The position numbers were made by a program, and so were the translations under genes. Of a stretch of DNA of 64,000 nucleotides, positions 29,465 to 41,417 are shown piece by piece; within the stretch, counting starts at the first letter, position 1; every line of letters starts with the position of its first letter. The notes beneath the pieces are model-generated. The model worked only from the letters and a program-made list of their open reading frames with translations. It was not told where the DNA came from and ran no database searches. The DNA is taken from contig OY992540.1 of NCBI GenBank assembly GCA_963921195.1, forward strand, positions 15,383,136-15,447,135. The letters are read 5' to 3'. This stretch comes from Pegoplata infirma. Taxonomy: Eukaryota > Arthropoda > Insecta > Diptera > Anthomyiidae.

Positions 29465-30218
29465 CACTCAAAATAATCACTCTGTTAAATTATAGAGATA
29501 CTCTGCTGAGCCAGCAGAAAATACCATAGATTTTCAACCAGCAAGATTTTTTGTTATTTAAGAAAGAAAACTCTGTAAAATGATTTCGATAAAAAAAAAC
29601 TGCAAATTGAAATAATTATCTGTAAAATATTGATAAAAGCGACCAGAATTTTACATTTTATTTACTATTTCTGATAAATTTCTCTTTCCTTAATATGCAA
29701 TTAGTGTTGACAATTGGGAAATGCCATCGAGTAAATTTGCCCTCTTTAATACTTCCAAATTGTAAATATACTTTTTTTATTTTTTGTGAAAATTACGACT
29801 TTTTTTACGAGTACTTTCAATTTTTCACGACATCCTCGTAAGATTTACCAGGTTTTATTGTAATTTAGGACGTTTTTAAAGAGCGGTTGAAATATTTGGA
29901 AGTTTTTTAAAGATATTTTTATTTGAAAACTGTATTACAGAACAATAAGTAAAATTACAGTTGAAATTGAGTATTTTGGTTACGAGATAAAACCAAAGTA
30001 TTTTTCTAAAATCTGTATTTTAACAAAAAACTCTGTTTATTATCTGTAAAATAGAGATTACAAAGTAAAATTACAGATAAAATTTTGTTTTTCAGTTACA
30101 AGAAGATACAAAGTATTTTCTTAAATTCTGTGTTTCGGCAGATAACTTTGTCAAATATCTGTCTAATTGAGATAATAGTCATTTTACAGAGTTTTTAATA
30201 GAGTAATTATTTTGAGTG
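29465..30218. mobile_element. TA-TSD element T3 in foldback F2
   Basis: Ends CACTCAAAATAATCACTCTG and the complement of CACTCAAAATAATTACTCTA, TA on both sides (29463-29464, 30219-30220). The uninterrupted target is present twice: in F1 (TA at 6648-6649) and in the opposite arm of F2 (TA at 31449-31450), so the insertion and its TA duplication are proven within the window. The body repeats CTGTAAAAT/ATTTTACAG words. No ORF. Confidence 0.93.
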
Positions 30219-31577
30219 TACTCTTCGATTTTTTTGAAATTTTTTTGTGAAAATCTTCTATCGATTCTACAAATTTTTTGCCCAGGAGGATCATGGGATA
30301 ACTATTATTACTAGTAGTATTTTTTTTAATTTTTTGAAAAAAAATTATTGTAATTTTTCAATCTTAAAACCATTTCTACTGCTCCAATAGTGCGTCATAG
30401 AGGGGTCATTTATAAGACCGACCCCCATTAGTTTTTACGTCTTAACATTTCTTTGGAACAAACTAAACCAATTTCTAAGGGAGCCCCACACTAAGCTACA
30501 TTTTTTAAAATTTGCTCCAACCGCTCTAACTGCCCTAATAGTGCCCTTAGAGCAACAAAATGTATAACCGACCCACAATATTTTTTTAGTCCAAACATTT
30601 TCTCTGAACAAACCTACCCTCTATCTCTAATTGTTAAGGCGGTCCCCATACAATTTTTTTTTTTTTTGTAAATTTGTTTTATTTAATCAGCTTCTACCGG
30701 TCCAATGGTACTTCCGAGAGGGGTCATTATTGAGACCGACCCCTATTTATTTTTACCCTCAAACATTTTTGTAAAACATACCACAGCCCTATTTCCACTC
30801 GCTAAGTAGGCTTCCATTCAAAATTAAATTTCTATAAAATTTGCTCCAACTGTTATTTGTATGGGAGCCTACTTAGGGAGTGGAGACAGGGCGTAGGTAA
30901 GTTTTACAAAAATGTTGGAAGGTAAAAATAAATGGGGGTCGGTCTCACTAATGACCCCTCTCGGGCGCACCATTGGACAGGTAGAAGCTGATTAAATAAA
31001 ACAAATTTACAAAAAATAAAAAAAAAATTGTATGGGGACCGCCTTAGCAATTAGAGATAGAGGGTAGGTGTGTTCAGAGAAAATGTTTGGACTAAAAAAA
31101 TATTGTGGGTCGGTCATACATTTTGTTGCTCTAAGGGCACTTTTAGGGCAGTTAGAGCGGTTGGAGCAAATTTTAAAAAAATGTCGTTTTGTGTGGGAGC
31201 CCCCTTAGAAATTGGAGATAGGGTTTTAGTTTGTTCCAAAGAAATGTTCTTATATGATCTTTTAAATGACTCCTCTATGACGCACCATTGGAGCAGTAGT
31301 AATGATTTTAAGATTGGAAAATTACAATAAATTTTTTTCAAAAAATTTTAAAAAATAGTAATAATCGTTATCCCACAATCCTCCTGGGCAAAAACTTTGT
31401 AGAATCGATCGAAGTTTTACACAAAAAAATTTCAAAAAAATCAAAGAGTACAAACATTTCCAAAAATTAGATTTAAATTTAAAAACTTAAAAATCGCATA
31501 CTAGAACGCTTAAGATTTTTTTGGGATTTGTTTTTTAGAAAGTGCGCAAAAATTCAAAAATTTTGAAAAAAAAATTC

Positions 31578-32137
31578 TGTTTTAATTTTTAAATTAATAA
31601 AAATTATTTATTATTCGACCTTTAAAATTCTATTTTTGAGAAAGATTATTCTAGCTCAAGGTCATATTTCTTTTACTAATCATTACGATGATATTGTCAA
31701 AGAAACAATTTTCAAGAAACTTTTTATAAAGTTGTTTGTTTTAAATTGATTGGTTTGGTCATTTTGCAAGACTTACTCGACACGTGTTTCGGAATTCGTC
31801 AAATTCCATTGGTTTGGTTTTGACTTTTCGTTTGAAATTTAGAGCTGTATTATGTTGTGTATTAAGTACATTTCTCGTTATGACTATTTACATACGAATA
31901 TAAGTCTTTATGTTTTGCCACAAACGATTTTCAATTTGCTAAATACTCTTGATAATGGAATTTGACGAATTCCGAAACACGTGTCGAGTAAGTCTTGCAA
32001 AATGACCAAACCAATCAATTTAAAACAAACAACTTTATAAAAAGTTTCTTGAAAATTGTTACTTTGACAATATCATCGTAATGATTAGTAAAAGAAATAT
32101 GACCTTGAGCTAGAATAATCTTTCTCAAAAATTGAAA
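31578..32137. mobile_element. Hairpin element in the right arm of F2
   Basis: Inverted arms of about 175 bases: left 31631-31806 (GAGAAAGATTATTCTAGCTC ... ACGTGTTTCGGAATTC), right 31943-32131 in complement, around a loop of about 135 bases. The left edge carries extra AT-rich sequence including TTATTCGACCTTTAAAATTC, which also occurs beside the hairpin at 19755-19970. The exact ends are blurred by A/T runs. The other F arms lack it. Confidence 0.75.
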
Positions 32138-32521
32138 AAAAAAAATTTGAAATTTGGACCATTATTGAAGAAGTTATAAGTAAAAGAATTTTGAGTAAAG
32201 GAGCAAGCTACCAATTTTTAAAAATTCGATATCTTTTGAACGGATCATCAAAAAAATATGAAAATTTACCACGAAGGAGTTTTCGAAGGGTACTAAAAAC
32301 TGTAAACAAATTGGGAAAATCTAAAAAAAAAATTTTTCAAAGAGTCCGATTTGACTTGGAATACCCCATATATACTTTATGGGGTCCTAGACCAATATTT
32401 CGAGTTGTTACAAACGGAATGACAAAACCCTCTACCACTAGAGTCGAGGGTATAAAAAAATTGTTATTAAAAAAAAAAATGTTTTTAAATTTTGTAAGTA
32501 AAAAAAAAATTTCTTAATATA

Positions 32522-32746
32522 CACAGAAAATAATATCGTATATTTTATTTTAATAAAAATTTTAATTGTTTTTAATTTAATATCAATTAAATTTTTAGTT
32601 AATATAATTAATTGTTTAATCAAATTTTTAACTTTTTTTAGCTAACATTTTAATTATTTTTTAACTTAATATTAATTAATATAATTAATTGCTTAATTAA
32701 ATTTTTAGCTTTACTTTTTTTGTTTTGTTTTGCTTTCCGTGTGTGC
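32522..32746. mobile_element. Possible CACAG-ended MITE
   Basis: Starts CACAGAAAATAATATCG and ends with the complement of CACACGGAAAGCAAAAC. The interior consists of TTAATTAATATAATTAATTG-like words. The terminus resembles the J family (5329-5767, 45852-46280), but the interior is different and no clear TSD is visible. Confidence 0.4.
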
Positions 32747-32794
32747 GAGTGAGTATTTGTTTTTCTCTTGCATTGTTTTACTTACAAAAACAAA

Positions 32795-34678
32795 TGGGCC
32801 ATTCCAGAAAATTTAGCTCAAATTTTAGTCATTTTTGGAAATGGTGTCTCAGATTAATTTGAACCTTGACACATAGATAGCCCTCATAAATATGATATAT
32901 GTACCATATATCGTTTTTTTACATTTGGTGTATTTAACGAATTATGGCGGGTCAAAGATTGACTTTTTAAGCAAAAGTAAGAAAAATACAAAATACAATA
33001 CAATACAAAATATTTTTAAAATAACACAGTTTTTTTACAGAAATGATGCAAAAATGCAAAAACATTTTTTCTTTTCGAATATTTAAAAAAACACATCTTC
33101 GATTTTTTTTAAAAAAATTCTGGTGAAAAATAACAATGTTTTGTATAACATATTCAAAATTCAGAGTGGGATCTCCATGGGATCAAAAACTATTCTGTTT
33201 TAAGTACGAGGTTCTCATATTTTTCCCTTAGAAAATTAAAATTTCTAATATTTTGAATGTTTTTCAAAATTTTAATAGTATAATTTTCTTTGAAAATTTA
33301 AATTTTTATATTGAAGAAACATAAAATTTTAATTTTCTAAGGTAAAATTTAAGAACTTCGTACTAAAACCAGAATATTTTTTGATCCCATTGGGATCCCA
33401 CTCTGAATTTTGGATATGTTGTACAAAACAGTATTGTTTATCACCAAACTTTTTTTTAAAAAAATCGAAGATGTGTTTTTTTAAATATTCGCAAAAAATA
33501 AATGTTTTTGAATTTTTGCAACACTTCTGAAAAAAAACCGTATGCTTTTGAAAATATTTCCTAAAAGAAGAAGAATTAAGCTTTCATATGAGACATTACT
33601 TGTGATAATCGGATTACTAGTTAAAATGTTAGAGCACGTTAACGTCATGTATTTTTCTGACTTTTGCTAAAAAGTCGAACTTTGACCCGCGATAATTTGA
33701 AAACTACAGCAAATTTTGAAAATCCAAAAATGCAACATATCTCATATAAACGTGGATATCTATGATCCAAATTCTCAGTGGCGCCCAAAGGCATGTTTCC
33801 GAACAGTGCACAGTGCCACATTTGGCCAATCTAGCACGACAAAAATCAAAAAAAAAAGTTTCCCGATTTTTATAATTTGTTTGTATGTATTATAAAACAT
33901 TCCTAATAACACGGAAATACTCATATAAGAACTATAATTCTATTCGTTATTAAGATGTGGGAGCATAAAGTTGCATCTTGTAAAATTCTGAAAGTAGTGT
34001 TCATTATTTCACATTAATTAAGTCGATTTTAAACTGTTGTAACTTTTTAACAAAAAACGATATTTATACACTATTTTTTGGTAATTTTAAAGGATATTTA
34101 AAGGCTTTAAGTCATATCTTTTCTTCTTTTTTTAAACAATTTTTTCTATTTTTTATTAAACTTTTAACATAATAAAAATTTTTGAAAAGAAAATTATATA
34201 TTTATTTTTTTTGATGGAATAGAACTTTTGTGTTTGGTCTCTATTGGTCGCCGGACTTTTTCAGACATATTGACCACTATCCATAGAACTTATTTTAATG
34301 GCTAACTTTTGCGACCGTCTGCGACGCCGACTACAGTGGGGCGATATGTAAACCTTGTTTTTACATATTTTTTAAACATATTTTTAAAAAGTGGGCGTGG
34401 CAGTTGTCTGACCGCCCCCTTAGTTTGTTATATTATTTCTACAGTTCTTCAGAGTATATATACCAAGTTTAAAGAAATTACAACCAAAATTAAACATTTT
34501 TTAAAAAGTGGGCGTGGCCGTTAACTGGCCTCCCATATTTTTCCTAATGTTGTTTTTGAAGTCAAAACGAACATTTATACCAAATTTCCAGTCAATATAA
34601 ATAAAATTGGATTTTTGTCGTCCTAGATTGGCAAAATGTGGCACTGTGCAGTGGGGCGAAAATTTTTGGAATTACCCA
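32795..34678. mobile_element. Foldback-type element K, split by a Transib-like element
   Basis: Long diverged inverted repeat. The left arm contains ATGGCGGGTCAAAGATTGAC (about 32944), AAAGTAAG and AGAGTGGGATCTCCATGGGA (33164-33183). The right arm has their complements at 33393-33412, 33650 and 33685. The ends TGGGCCATTCCAGAAAATTT and the complement of TGGGTAATTCCAAAAATTTT resemble the F termini (TGGGGCATTCCA). TSD not clear. The right arm is interrupted at 33809-34648. Confidence 0.65.
33809..34648. mobile_element. Transib-like MITE with CACAGTG ends
   Basis: Inverted ends CACAGTGCCACATTTGGCC and the complement of CACAGTGCCACATTTTGCC, extended over about 38 bases, with a perfect 5-bp TSD CAGTG (33804-33808, 34649-34653). 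A 5-bp TSD and CACAGTG start fit Transib, although the TSD lacks the usual CGNCG. Inside, AAAAAGTGGGCGTGGC occurs twice (34386 and 34504) over a direct repeat of about 118 bases. No transposase is seen. Confidence 0.72.
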
Positions 34679-34790
34679 AATACAGAAGTAGGTATAAACA
34701 GTTAGTTGAAAGTTTTTTATTTCTCATATAGATTTTTGAATGCTCATTTGGTTTATAGTTTTATGTGTCCGTATTTAAAAGGTTTATACC

Positions 34791-36261
34791 TAACCTGACC
34801 AACTGCTTTTGACTGAAAAGCGGGATCGAAAGGTTGAAAAAGCGGGATTTTGATCAAAAAAGCGGGATTTTTTTAATAAGTGAAATTTGCCTTGAACGAA
34901 CCCACGAATGCCCTCCAAAATGCACAAATTTCTGGAAATACTTTTATTGGATTGTATTTTTTTTATGTAAAAAAATGCATAAGAACTTTAACTAGAAAAA
35001 TTTTATTTTGATTACGTCAGCAAACATAGTCTCTAGTCTAAGGAATTTTTTTTACCAACCTTGGGATAAAATATTTAAGAATCAAAAAAATTGCATATGA
35101 AAAACTAAAATTAAATTAGAACCGTAGACTGAATCTGATAACTTTTCTTATCATTTTCTAAAGAAAGTAAATCTCATATATTTTGTATAAAAAAATGTTT
35201 CAGAACTCGAGACTGTCTTTAGAAAATATTTAGATACTTATTTGACTCAGAATTTAAGAATATTTTAAAAGAAAAATTATCTAAAATTTTAAGAATTCTT
35301 CTGTAGGAAAAATGTTTAAGAATCTTATAAATTTTCTATAGAAAAAATCCATTGGCAACTGTTAATTTCCTTAGAATAAAATATTTTAGAGTCTGACAAG
35401 AATTTTTCTGGAAACGTTTCAGAATCTGATAGTTTTTTTATAAGAAATATATTTCAGAATCTTAGAATTTATTATATGGAAAAAGAGATTTTTCCTGTTT
35501 AAATAATACTTTAGTATCAGAGAATTTTTCTACAGGAAAAGTTTTTCAAAATTTATGATTTTTTCCAACAAGAAAAATCAGAATCTAAGTTTTTTTTGTA
35601 TTAAAAATCTCACAGAATCTGAAAATATTTCTGTTGAGAAATTTTATAAAGGAAGTGTGTCTTTGAGTCTGAAAATTTTTCTTCTGAAGTTGCGTCTTAA
35701 ATTTTTCTTTAGAAAAATGCCTTAGAACCTAATAATTTTTCTATATGAAATTATCTTAGAAAACATTGGAACTTTAAAAATTTCCAGTCTTTTTTTTTTC
35801 CCCCTTCTCAAATATTTTCTATCGAAAAATGTCCCTTGAAAAAATCGGTTGGATCTGATTTAATCTGTTTGGATCTAAAAAATATAATTTTATCTGATCA
35901 GGTCTTTTTTCGGAATATTCGAAGTATCACAATGAAAAAATTTTATGTAAAAATTTAATTTATTTTTGATTTAAATCAGTCCAATAGGGTTCTCTTGTGA
36001 ACAGTTTTTTGAGTAAACAAAATTTTTCTTAAAATTTTCTTTATACGGTAAGAAATAGTTAATATGCTCAAAAATATATTTCACAAAATATTATTAAAAT
36101 AACCTAAAAATTGTCATACTTTGCTATTCCAAAAGTCAAAAAGCGGGATAAAGCGGGATGAAGCGGGACTTTTGTTTAAAAAGCGGGATCAAAATTCAAG
36201 GCGGGATGAGACATCAAAAAGCGGGATAATCCCGCCAAAAGCGGGATGGTTGGTCAGGTTA
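34791..36261. mobile_element. hAT-like element with AAAAAGCGGGAT subterminal repeats
   Basis: TIR TAACCTGACCAAC at both ends and a perfect 8-bp TSD TTTATACC (34783-34790, 36262-36269). AAAAGCGGGAT-type motifs occur three times near the left end (34817-34867) and seven or more times near the right end (36139-36246), as expected of transposase-binding repeats. The middle (about 35100-35780) is an array of degenerate 40-60-base units like AGAATCTGAAAATTTTTCTATAG. Similar arrays lie at 61.8-62.4 and 63.1-63.7 kb. No ORF. Confidence 0.85.
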
Positions 36262-36269
36262 TTTATACC

Positions 36270-37096
36270 TAACTTTATAAAATTGTCTCACTGACTATGT
36301 CTTTACGGCATAAATATATTTGGTAAAGTTAGAAAAAATATTTTTTTTAACCTTTTTATTTAAAATAAAATGTTTTTTTAAATTATTTATTTTTTAAAAA
36401 ATTTGTTATTTTTATTTTTTTTTTTTAATTTATACAATTAATATTTTAATTTGTTTCAAAGTTTTTTTTAATAAAATTTTAAATTTATATAATTAAAATT
36501 TTAAATATTTTTTTTTTAATTTTAATTAAGTTTTTTTATTTATAGTATTAAGTTTTTAATTAACTAAATATTTATTTATTTTTCATTAACGACATCCAAA
36601 TATTTTTAATTTATATGCGCATTTAAGTGCTTGGCCCGGATTTAATTAATTTTTTAATTAAATATACGAATTTTTAAATTAAATTTATTTTTTATTTTTT
36701 TTCTGTGTAAACACTTTTTCACAAATGTCCAAATATAAACTTAAGCTAAAAAATTAATTTTTTTTTTCACTTTGTTCGGAACTTTCCAATTTTCAGGTAA
36801 AAAAAATTATAACCAAAGACATTAGTAACTCTAAAAGGCAACTATTCCGACAATGAGGATTTAAAAAAAAAAAAAAAAAATTCTCCACCCTAGTATACAC
36901 GTGAACAGATGCTCTTTTCAAAAAAATAAACTTGTATGTATGTCCTGTTTGTAATAGATTGACTTTTTCCTAACATTTCACGAAAAACAAACACAAAGAA
37001 TCCCCATATTTACGTTCAATAGTCGTAAATGTTCGAACATTTATTTCACATGCAGGCCAATGCATGCATGCAACATAAACAAAACCATAACAAGCA
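36270..37096. other. AT-rich stretch with repeat fragments
   Basis: 36330-36710 is almost only A and T and ends TTTTTTTTCTGTG, a possible J-family end without a partner. Near 36870-36893 a hAT-like end, TTCTCCACCCTA, adjoins a copy of the 27.28 kb phrase. No gene is visible. 37030-37096 is mixed sequence with CATGCATGCA. Confidence 0.4.
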
Positions 37097-37630
37097 AAAC
37101 AAGTAAAAAAATTAAATTTGATTTGTCCGTATCCATAGATACCCTACACAATGCCCTTTTTAAGTCATAGTAATTTTTCTACTGTAAAACAACAAAATTG
37201 CTTAAAAAATTTGAATGCAAAATTTTATTTTTTCTTGTCATTATTTAAAAACAAAAATTTTTAGTGTAAAGATTTTTTTTTTTTAGTGTACAAATTTTTT
37301 TTTGAGAGACTTAAATATTATTAAAAATTTTTTACGAAAAAAAGTGAAAACCCCAATTTACGGTTTTTTCATTACATCTTGACCCCTGCACAGATTTTTC
37401 TAAAATTCAATACAAACCTGACCACGAAAGTTATGTAGTAACTCTCAATTGCCTCAGAGATGTCTTTCGAAAGTTATCGTGTTTTTTACAGATGTATGTT
37501 GTCGCTTGATCGTCGTCAAATCGATCGAAGGTCTTTAAAATGTATACTTTACAGAGCCATAGGCCGATATTTCAAGGTGTTACAAACAGAATGGCAAACT
37601 TTTGTATACCTTAAAAGAAGGGTATATAAA
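37097..37630 (-). mobile_element. DINE-1/mini-me-like element, degraded copy A7
   Basis: Minus-strand, heavily mutated: the 3' end AACAAGTAAAAAAATTAAATT, the body with ATTACATCTTGACCC, the core near 37540-37590 (CTTTACAGAGCC... AAGGTGTTACAAACAGAATG) and the head AGAAGGGTATA. The GTCY microsatellite is gone. The 82-codon frame 37460-37708 crosses its core and is not a gene. Confidence 0.65.
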
Positions 37631-37915
37631 CGTTTTTGTAGGACGATCTATCAATTTACATGTGCCTCTATGGTGATTTTTAGAAAAGGGTGGCATTTAT
37701 TTTTATAGTATCCACACTGGTATTTTTATAGTATCCACACAATTTTTTTTTTTGACGAAAAAAAAATATTTTGATAAAAAAATATTTTAATGAAAAAAGT
37801 TTTTAATGAATAAAAAAATTTATGAAAAACAAGTAGAAAAGTTAAATTCGACTTTGCCGAATCTATGAATACCCTCCACAATGCATTTTTTAAAGGTTAG
37901 TACATTTTTTAACGT

Positions 37916-40142
37916 CCCGGGTGAAAATGACCATGTATGTTCATTAGAGTGTCCCTTATTTTGGAAATGTTGGAAATCTTGAGACGGTACCCGCTCATTT
38001 TTTTCCTTTTGACTTAAAAATAACTCAGGAAAAATTTTACGCCCCTAGGACCACGCCTTCCCTACGCGACGGGCCCTTAAAGAGCGGGGCCTAAAAAATC
38101 ATTTTTCCATACAAACCAAAAAATTTTTTTTTTGATTTTTAATTTTTTTGTTATTATTTATTATATTACTTGGTTTGCTTATTCACAACAAAAAATTTGA
38201 TTTTGGTGGGATAAGTCTTTCAGCGCTAAAAAATTTTTCGCAAAAAAAAATTTTGAGCCGCCGGGGTCCTACAGTAAAAAATTTTTAAAAAATATTTTTT
38301 TTTAGTTTTGACCAGCAACGGTTTTAGCTGCTATGTTGCTTTAAATGATATATATTCATAAAAAAATATTTTTTGTATCTGTGACATCTTAATCGTGTTC
38401 TAAAAAAGGGTAAAAAATGCATTGATGATTTTTTTCGATACACGATAAAAATGTCACAAATATGAATAATATTTTTTTTGGAATATATATCATTAAAAAC
38501 AACATAAAAACTAAAACCATTGCTTTTCAAAACTAAAAAAAAATATTTTTTAAAAATTTTTTACCGTAGGATTCCTACGGCTCAAAATTTTTTTTTTCGA
38601 AAAAGATAAAGATGTCACAGATATGAATAATTTTTTTTTTGGAATATATATCATTTAAAGCAACATAGCAGCTAAAACCGTTGCTGGTCAAAACTAAAAA
38701 AAAATATTTTTTAAAAATTTTTTACTGTAGGACCCCGGCCGCCCAAATTTTTTTTTTGCGAAAAATTTTTTAGCGCTGAAAGACTTATCCCTCCAAAATC
38801 AAATTTTTTGTCGTGAATAAGCAAACCAAGTAATATAATAATTAATAACAAAAAAATTAAAAATCAAAAAAAAATTTTTTTGGTTTGTATGGAAAAATGA
38901 TTTTTTAGGCCCCGCTCTTTAAGGCCCCGTCGCGTAGGGAAGGCGTGGTCCTAGGGGCGTAAAATTTTTCCTGAGTTATTTTTAAGTCAAAAGGAAAAAA
39001 ATGAGCGGGTACCGTCTCAAGATTTCCAACATTTCCAAAATAAGGGACACTCTAATGTTCATATATGATGCATATATGGATGTCCATACATGTGCATATC
39101 CGTAATTTGAGGGTGCATGTACATTAATGATCATACATTGTCATACATGAATTTGTATGTAAATTTTTTTTTGTTTTTTTTTCATAAAACGTCTATTAAT
39201 TGAAATTTTTTCAAATATAAATAATTTGTACTAATTTATGACACTGATTTTTTAATAAAAACTAATGAATATTTTAAAAATATACTTTGGACTTTATGAT
39301 ACTTTAGGATAATCAAAGCTTCGAAGAGTTAACCACTTTTCGAATGAATTTACAAATAAAATACATTCGATTTTTATAGTCACTGAATACAATTATCTTT
39401 AAATATCAATATTTCTTGGAATGCATTCAATTTTTACCATTAAAGTAAATTCTTGTTTATGAGAATTTTTAAAATTGAATGCATTCTTTATTTCATTCAT
39501 TTATTATTCATGAGACTTAAAAATCGAATTTATAAAAACTTACGCATTCAATTTCAAAGCCGAATGAAAAAGAAACTGATTTCATTCTATATTTTAAAAT
39601 CAAATGTAAATTCATTCGATAAATTGTGATTGGGGAATGCAATCATTAAAGTTTAATTCAGAACACCAAATCTTATTAGGGGATGAAATCCTTCGCAGCT
39701 CTGACAGTAATACCGTCAGAGTGTTCGAATTTTCTTCTAAATTTGGTTGTTTACGTTAGTGCCGTTCATATTCGCCTATAGAATACAAAAATTATAACCA
39801 ATGTTGATGATATATGATCATTATTGTCCAAGCGAACGACTTTTTCAGACTGAACCCATACATGAACTTCGTCCAATTTTGCGAAGTTCTGCCGAACCCG
39901 ACCTTTAAAAAATTGTTTTTAAGACATGTATGCTATGCAGATGCATAGCATATATGAAAGAGTATGACATATACCTACCCACACATAGTTGCATACATTT
40001 ACATATATGGAATATTACATTACTTGTGTATGTTCATATATGCTCCCATATATGACATGCATTTCCATACATTGTTCATATACTATCATACATGGAATCA
40101 TGTATGAGCATGTATGAACATACATGGTCATTTTCACCCGGG
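37916..40142. mobile_element. CCC-ended element with 2-bp TSD (GT)
   Basis: Perfect inverted termini of at least 27 bases beginning CCCGGGTGAAAATGACCATG, flanked by GT (37914-37915, 40143-40144). Removing it restores the AACGTGAAAAAA of intact DINE-like copies. It contains a palindromic hAT MITE (37945-39054). Its own sequence is rich in CATACATG/CATGTATG words near both ends (39055-39160, 39925-40135). The middle (39180-39900) is not repeated in the window and has no long ORF. Superfamily not recognised. Confidence 0.82.
37945..39054. mobile_element. Palindromic hAT MITE (1.1 kb)
   Basis: TIR TAGAGTGTCCC at both ends and a perfect 8-bp TSD ATGTTCAT (37937-37944, 39055-39062). The whole element is a near-perfect inverted repeat with arms of about 540 bases and centre near 38500; ACGCCTTCCCTACGCGACGG (38065-38084) is mirrored at about 38927-38946. 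A shorter relative is at 60726-61149. The minus frame 38324-38530 is an arm artefact. Confidence 0.92.
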
Positions 40143-40560
40143 GTGAAAAAATTAACAATTTTGATTAGAAATATTTTATTTTGAGTAAAACACTTTTTTT
40201 TGTCATTTTTTAATAAAAAAAAAAAAATACTAATTTTTTTTTTGAGTGTAAAATTTTTTTCGAATAAAATGTTTTTTTTACTGTAAAAATATTTCTGAGT
40301 GAATGCTTGTACGTATGTACACAAAATATTGCCGTTTTGGTAAAAAAAAAAAAAAAACTAAATTTTTTTTGAGTGTAAAATTTTTTTTTAGTGTAAAATT
40401 TTTTTTTGAGTGTAAAATTTTTTTTGAGTGTAAAATTTTTTTGAGTGTAAAATTTTTTTCGGGTGTAATTTATAAGATACCAATGCTTTTTAAACTAAAC
40501 AAGTTTAAAAAGCATTTCTTTAAAATTAAACAAGTTTGAAAAGCATTGCTAAGTTATAAC

Positions 40561-41245
40561 CAGGGCAAGGGGGTTCATGTAAATACATGTTTGTTGTCGT
40601 TAGCCTGAGCACAACTTAAAGTATTTATCTTCGCGAATCATAGAATTTGCTTAAAAATGGCTTTGATTTGTTAGTGCATATTTTTGCATATTTTGATGAA
40701 AATGCATGTTTTTGCATATTTTGCTTAAAATACATATTTTCTTGCATATTTTCGTGCATATTTTTTAATATTTATTAAAAAGTTTTTTTTTTTTGTATTA
40801 TTTTTGTGATATTTGCTATTTTTCATGAAAAATGTGCAAATCGGTTCATGCATTTTGATAAGATATATAAAAAATATTTTTTTTGTCAAAAACTTTAAGC
40901 AAAAATAGCGCAATATAGTGGGAAAAATATAAATACAATTTTCATGGAGTAATTTCGGTCAAGGGCTGCATCTAAAAGACGGAAAGGAGTGTTCCTAATT
41001 TTTTTTTAATAAACTGCACTGACAATGAGATAAAAATAACTAAAATTATGTAATTTTTTTTAATTTTCCCGTAAAAGGGTCCTAATTGCCAATCGTTTTG
41101 GTGCAAGCGTTTTCAAATTAGAAAGTTGCCTTTTCGGGTCGATAATAACACAAAAATATTGGATATGTAGGACCACTTTTTTTTTTTGCTTAAAATATTA
41201 GTTTATATTCGGACATCACTAAAAAAGTGTTTTTTGTCAGTAATT
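40561..41245. other. Sequence with TTTTTGCATA repeats
   Basis: About 40675-40768 holds roughly six irregular copies of TTTTTGCATAT or TTTTCGTGCATA, possibly the end of an unrecognised element. The rest is AT-rich and without a clear feature. Confidence 0.4.
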
Positions 41246-41385
41246 TTTATACCCTCCACTCTGGTGATAGAGGGTATATATAAGTTTGTCATTCCGTATG
41301 TAACACATTGAAATATTGGTTTAGGACCCCATAAAGTATATATATTCATGATCCTTGATCGATTTTAAGTCGATCTAGCGATGTC

Positions 41386-41417
<32 letters not shown>

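Larger units (their letters stand above)
29115..32368. mobile_element. Foldback element F2, full-length, 4-bp TSD
   Basis: Termini TGGGGCATTCCATG and the complement of TGGGGTATTCCAAG, TATA TSDs (29111-29114, 32369-32372). Net of two insertions each arm is near 0.97 kb, mirrored about a centre at about 30830, with CTTCTACCGGTCCAATGGT near the centre of both arms. The left arm holds element T3, the right arm the hairpin element at 31578-32137. Frames in the arms (for example 31070-31341 on both strands) are mirror images, not genes. Confidence 0.85.
28435..32457 (-). mobile_element. DINE-1/mini-me-like element, copy A3, split by a foldback
   Basis: Minus-strand A-type copy. Its head lies at 32369-32457 (stem partly eroded) and its body and 3' end at 28435-29114, with the usual ACACTC-type array (about 28590-28650) and the terminus AACAAGTAGAAAAGTTAAATTCG. 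The GTCY microsatellite is almost lost (about 29060-29072). The foldback at 29115-32368 lies between CCCCATAAAGTATATA and the rest, the same point as in copy B2. Confidence 0.8.
37829..40560 (-). mobile_element. DINE-1/mini-me-like element, truncated copy A8
   Basis: Minus-strand copy starting with AACAAGTAGAAAAGTTAAATTCG (3' end) and reading to TTTTTTAACGT at 37915, then resuming at 40143 with GTGAAAAAATTAACAATTTTG after a 2.2 kb insertion. It includes an array of GAGTGTAAAATTTTTTT units (about 40240-40460) and the AATGCTTTTTAAAC segment seen in A5. The core, GTCY repeat and head are missing. Confidence 0.7.

Noticed and set aside
27319..36893. One 9.6 kb hAT element with TAGGGTGGAGAA ends
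   Set aside because: The flanks (ATGTATAA and GTATACAC) are not a TSD, and the span holds many unrelated elements. The two ends more likely belong to separate fragments.
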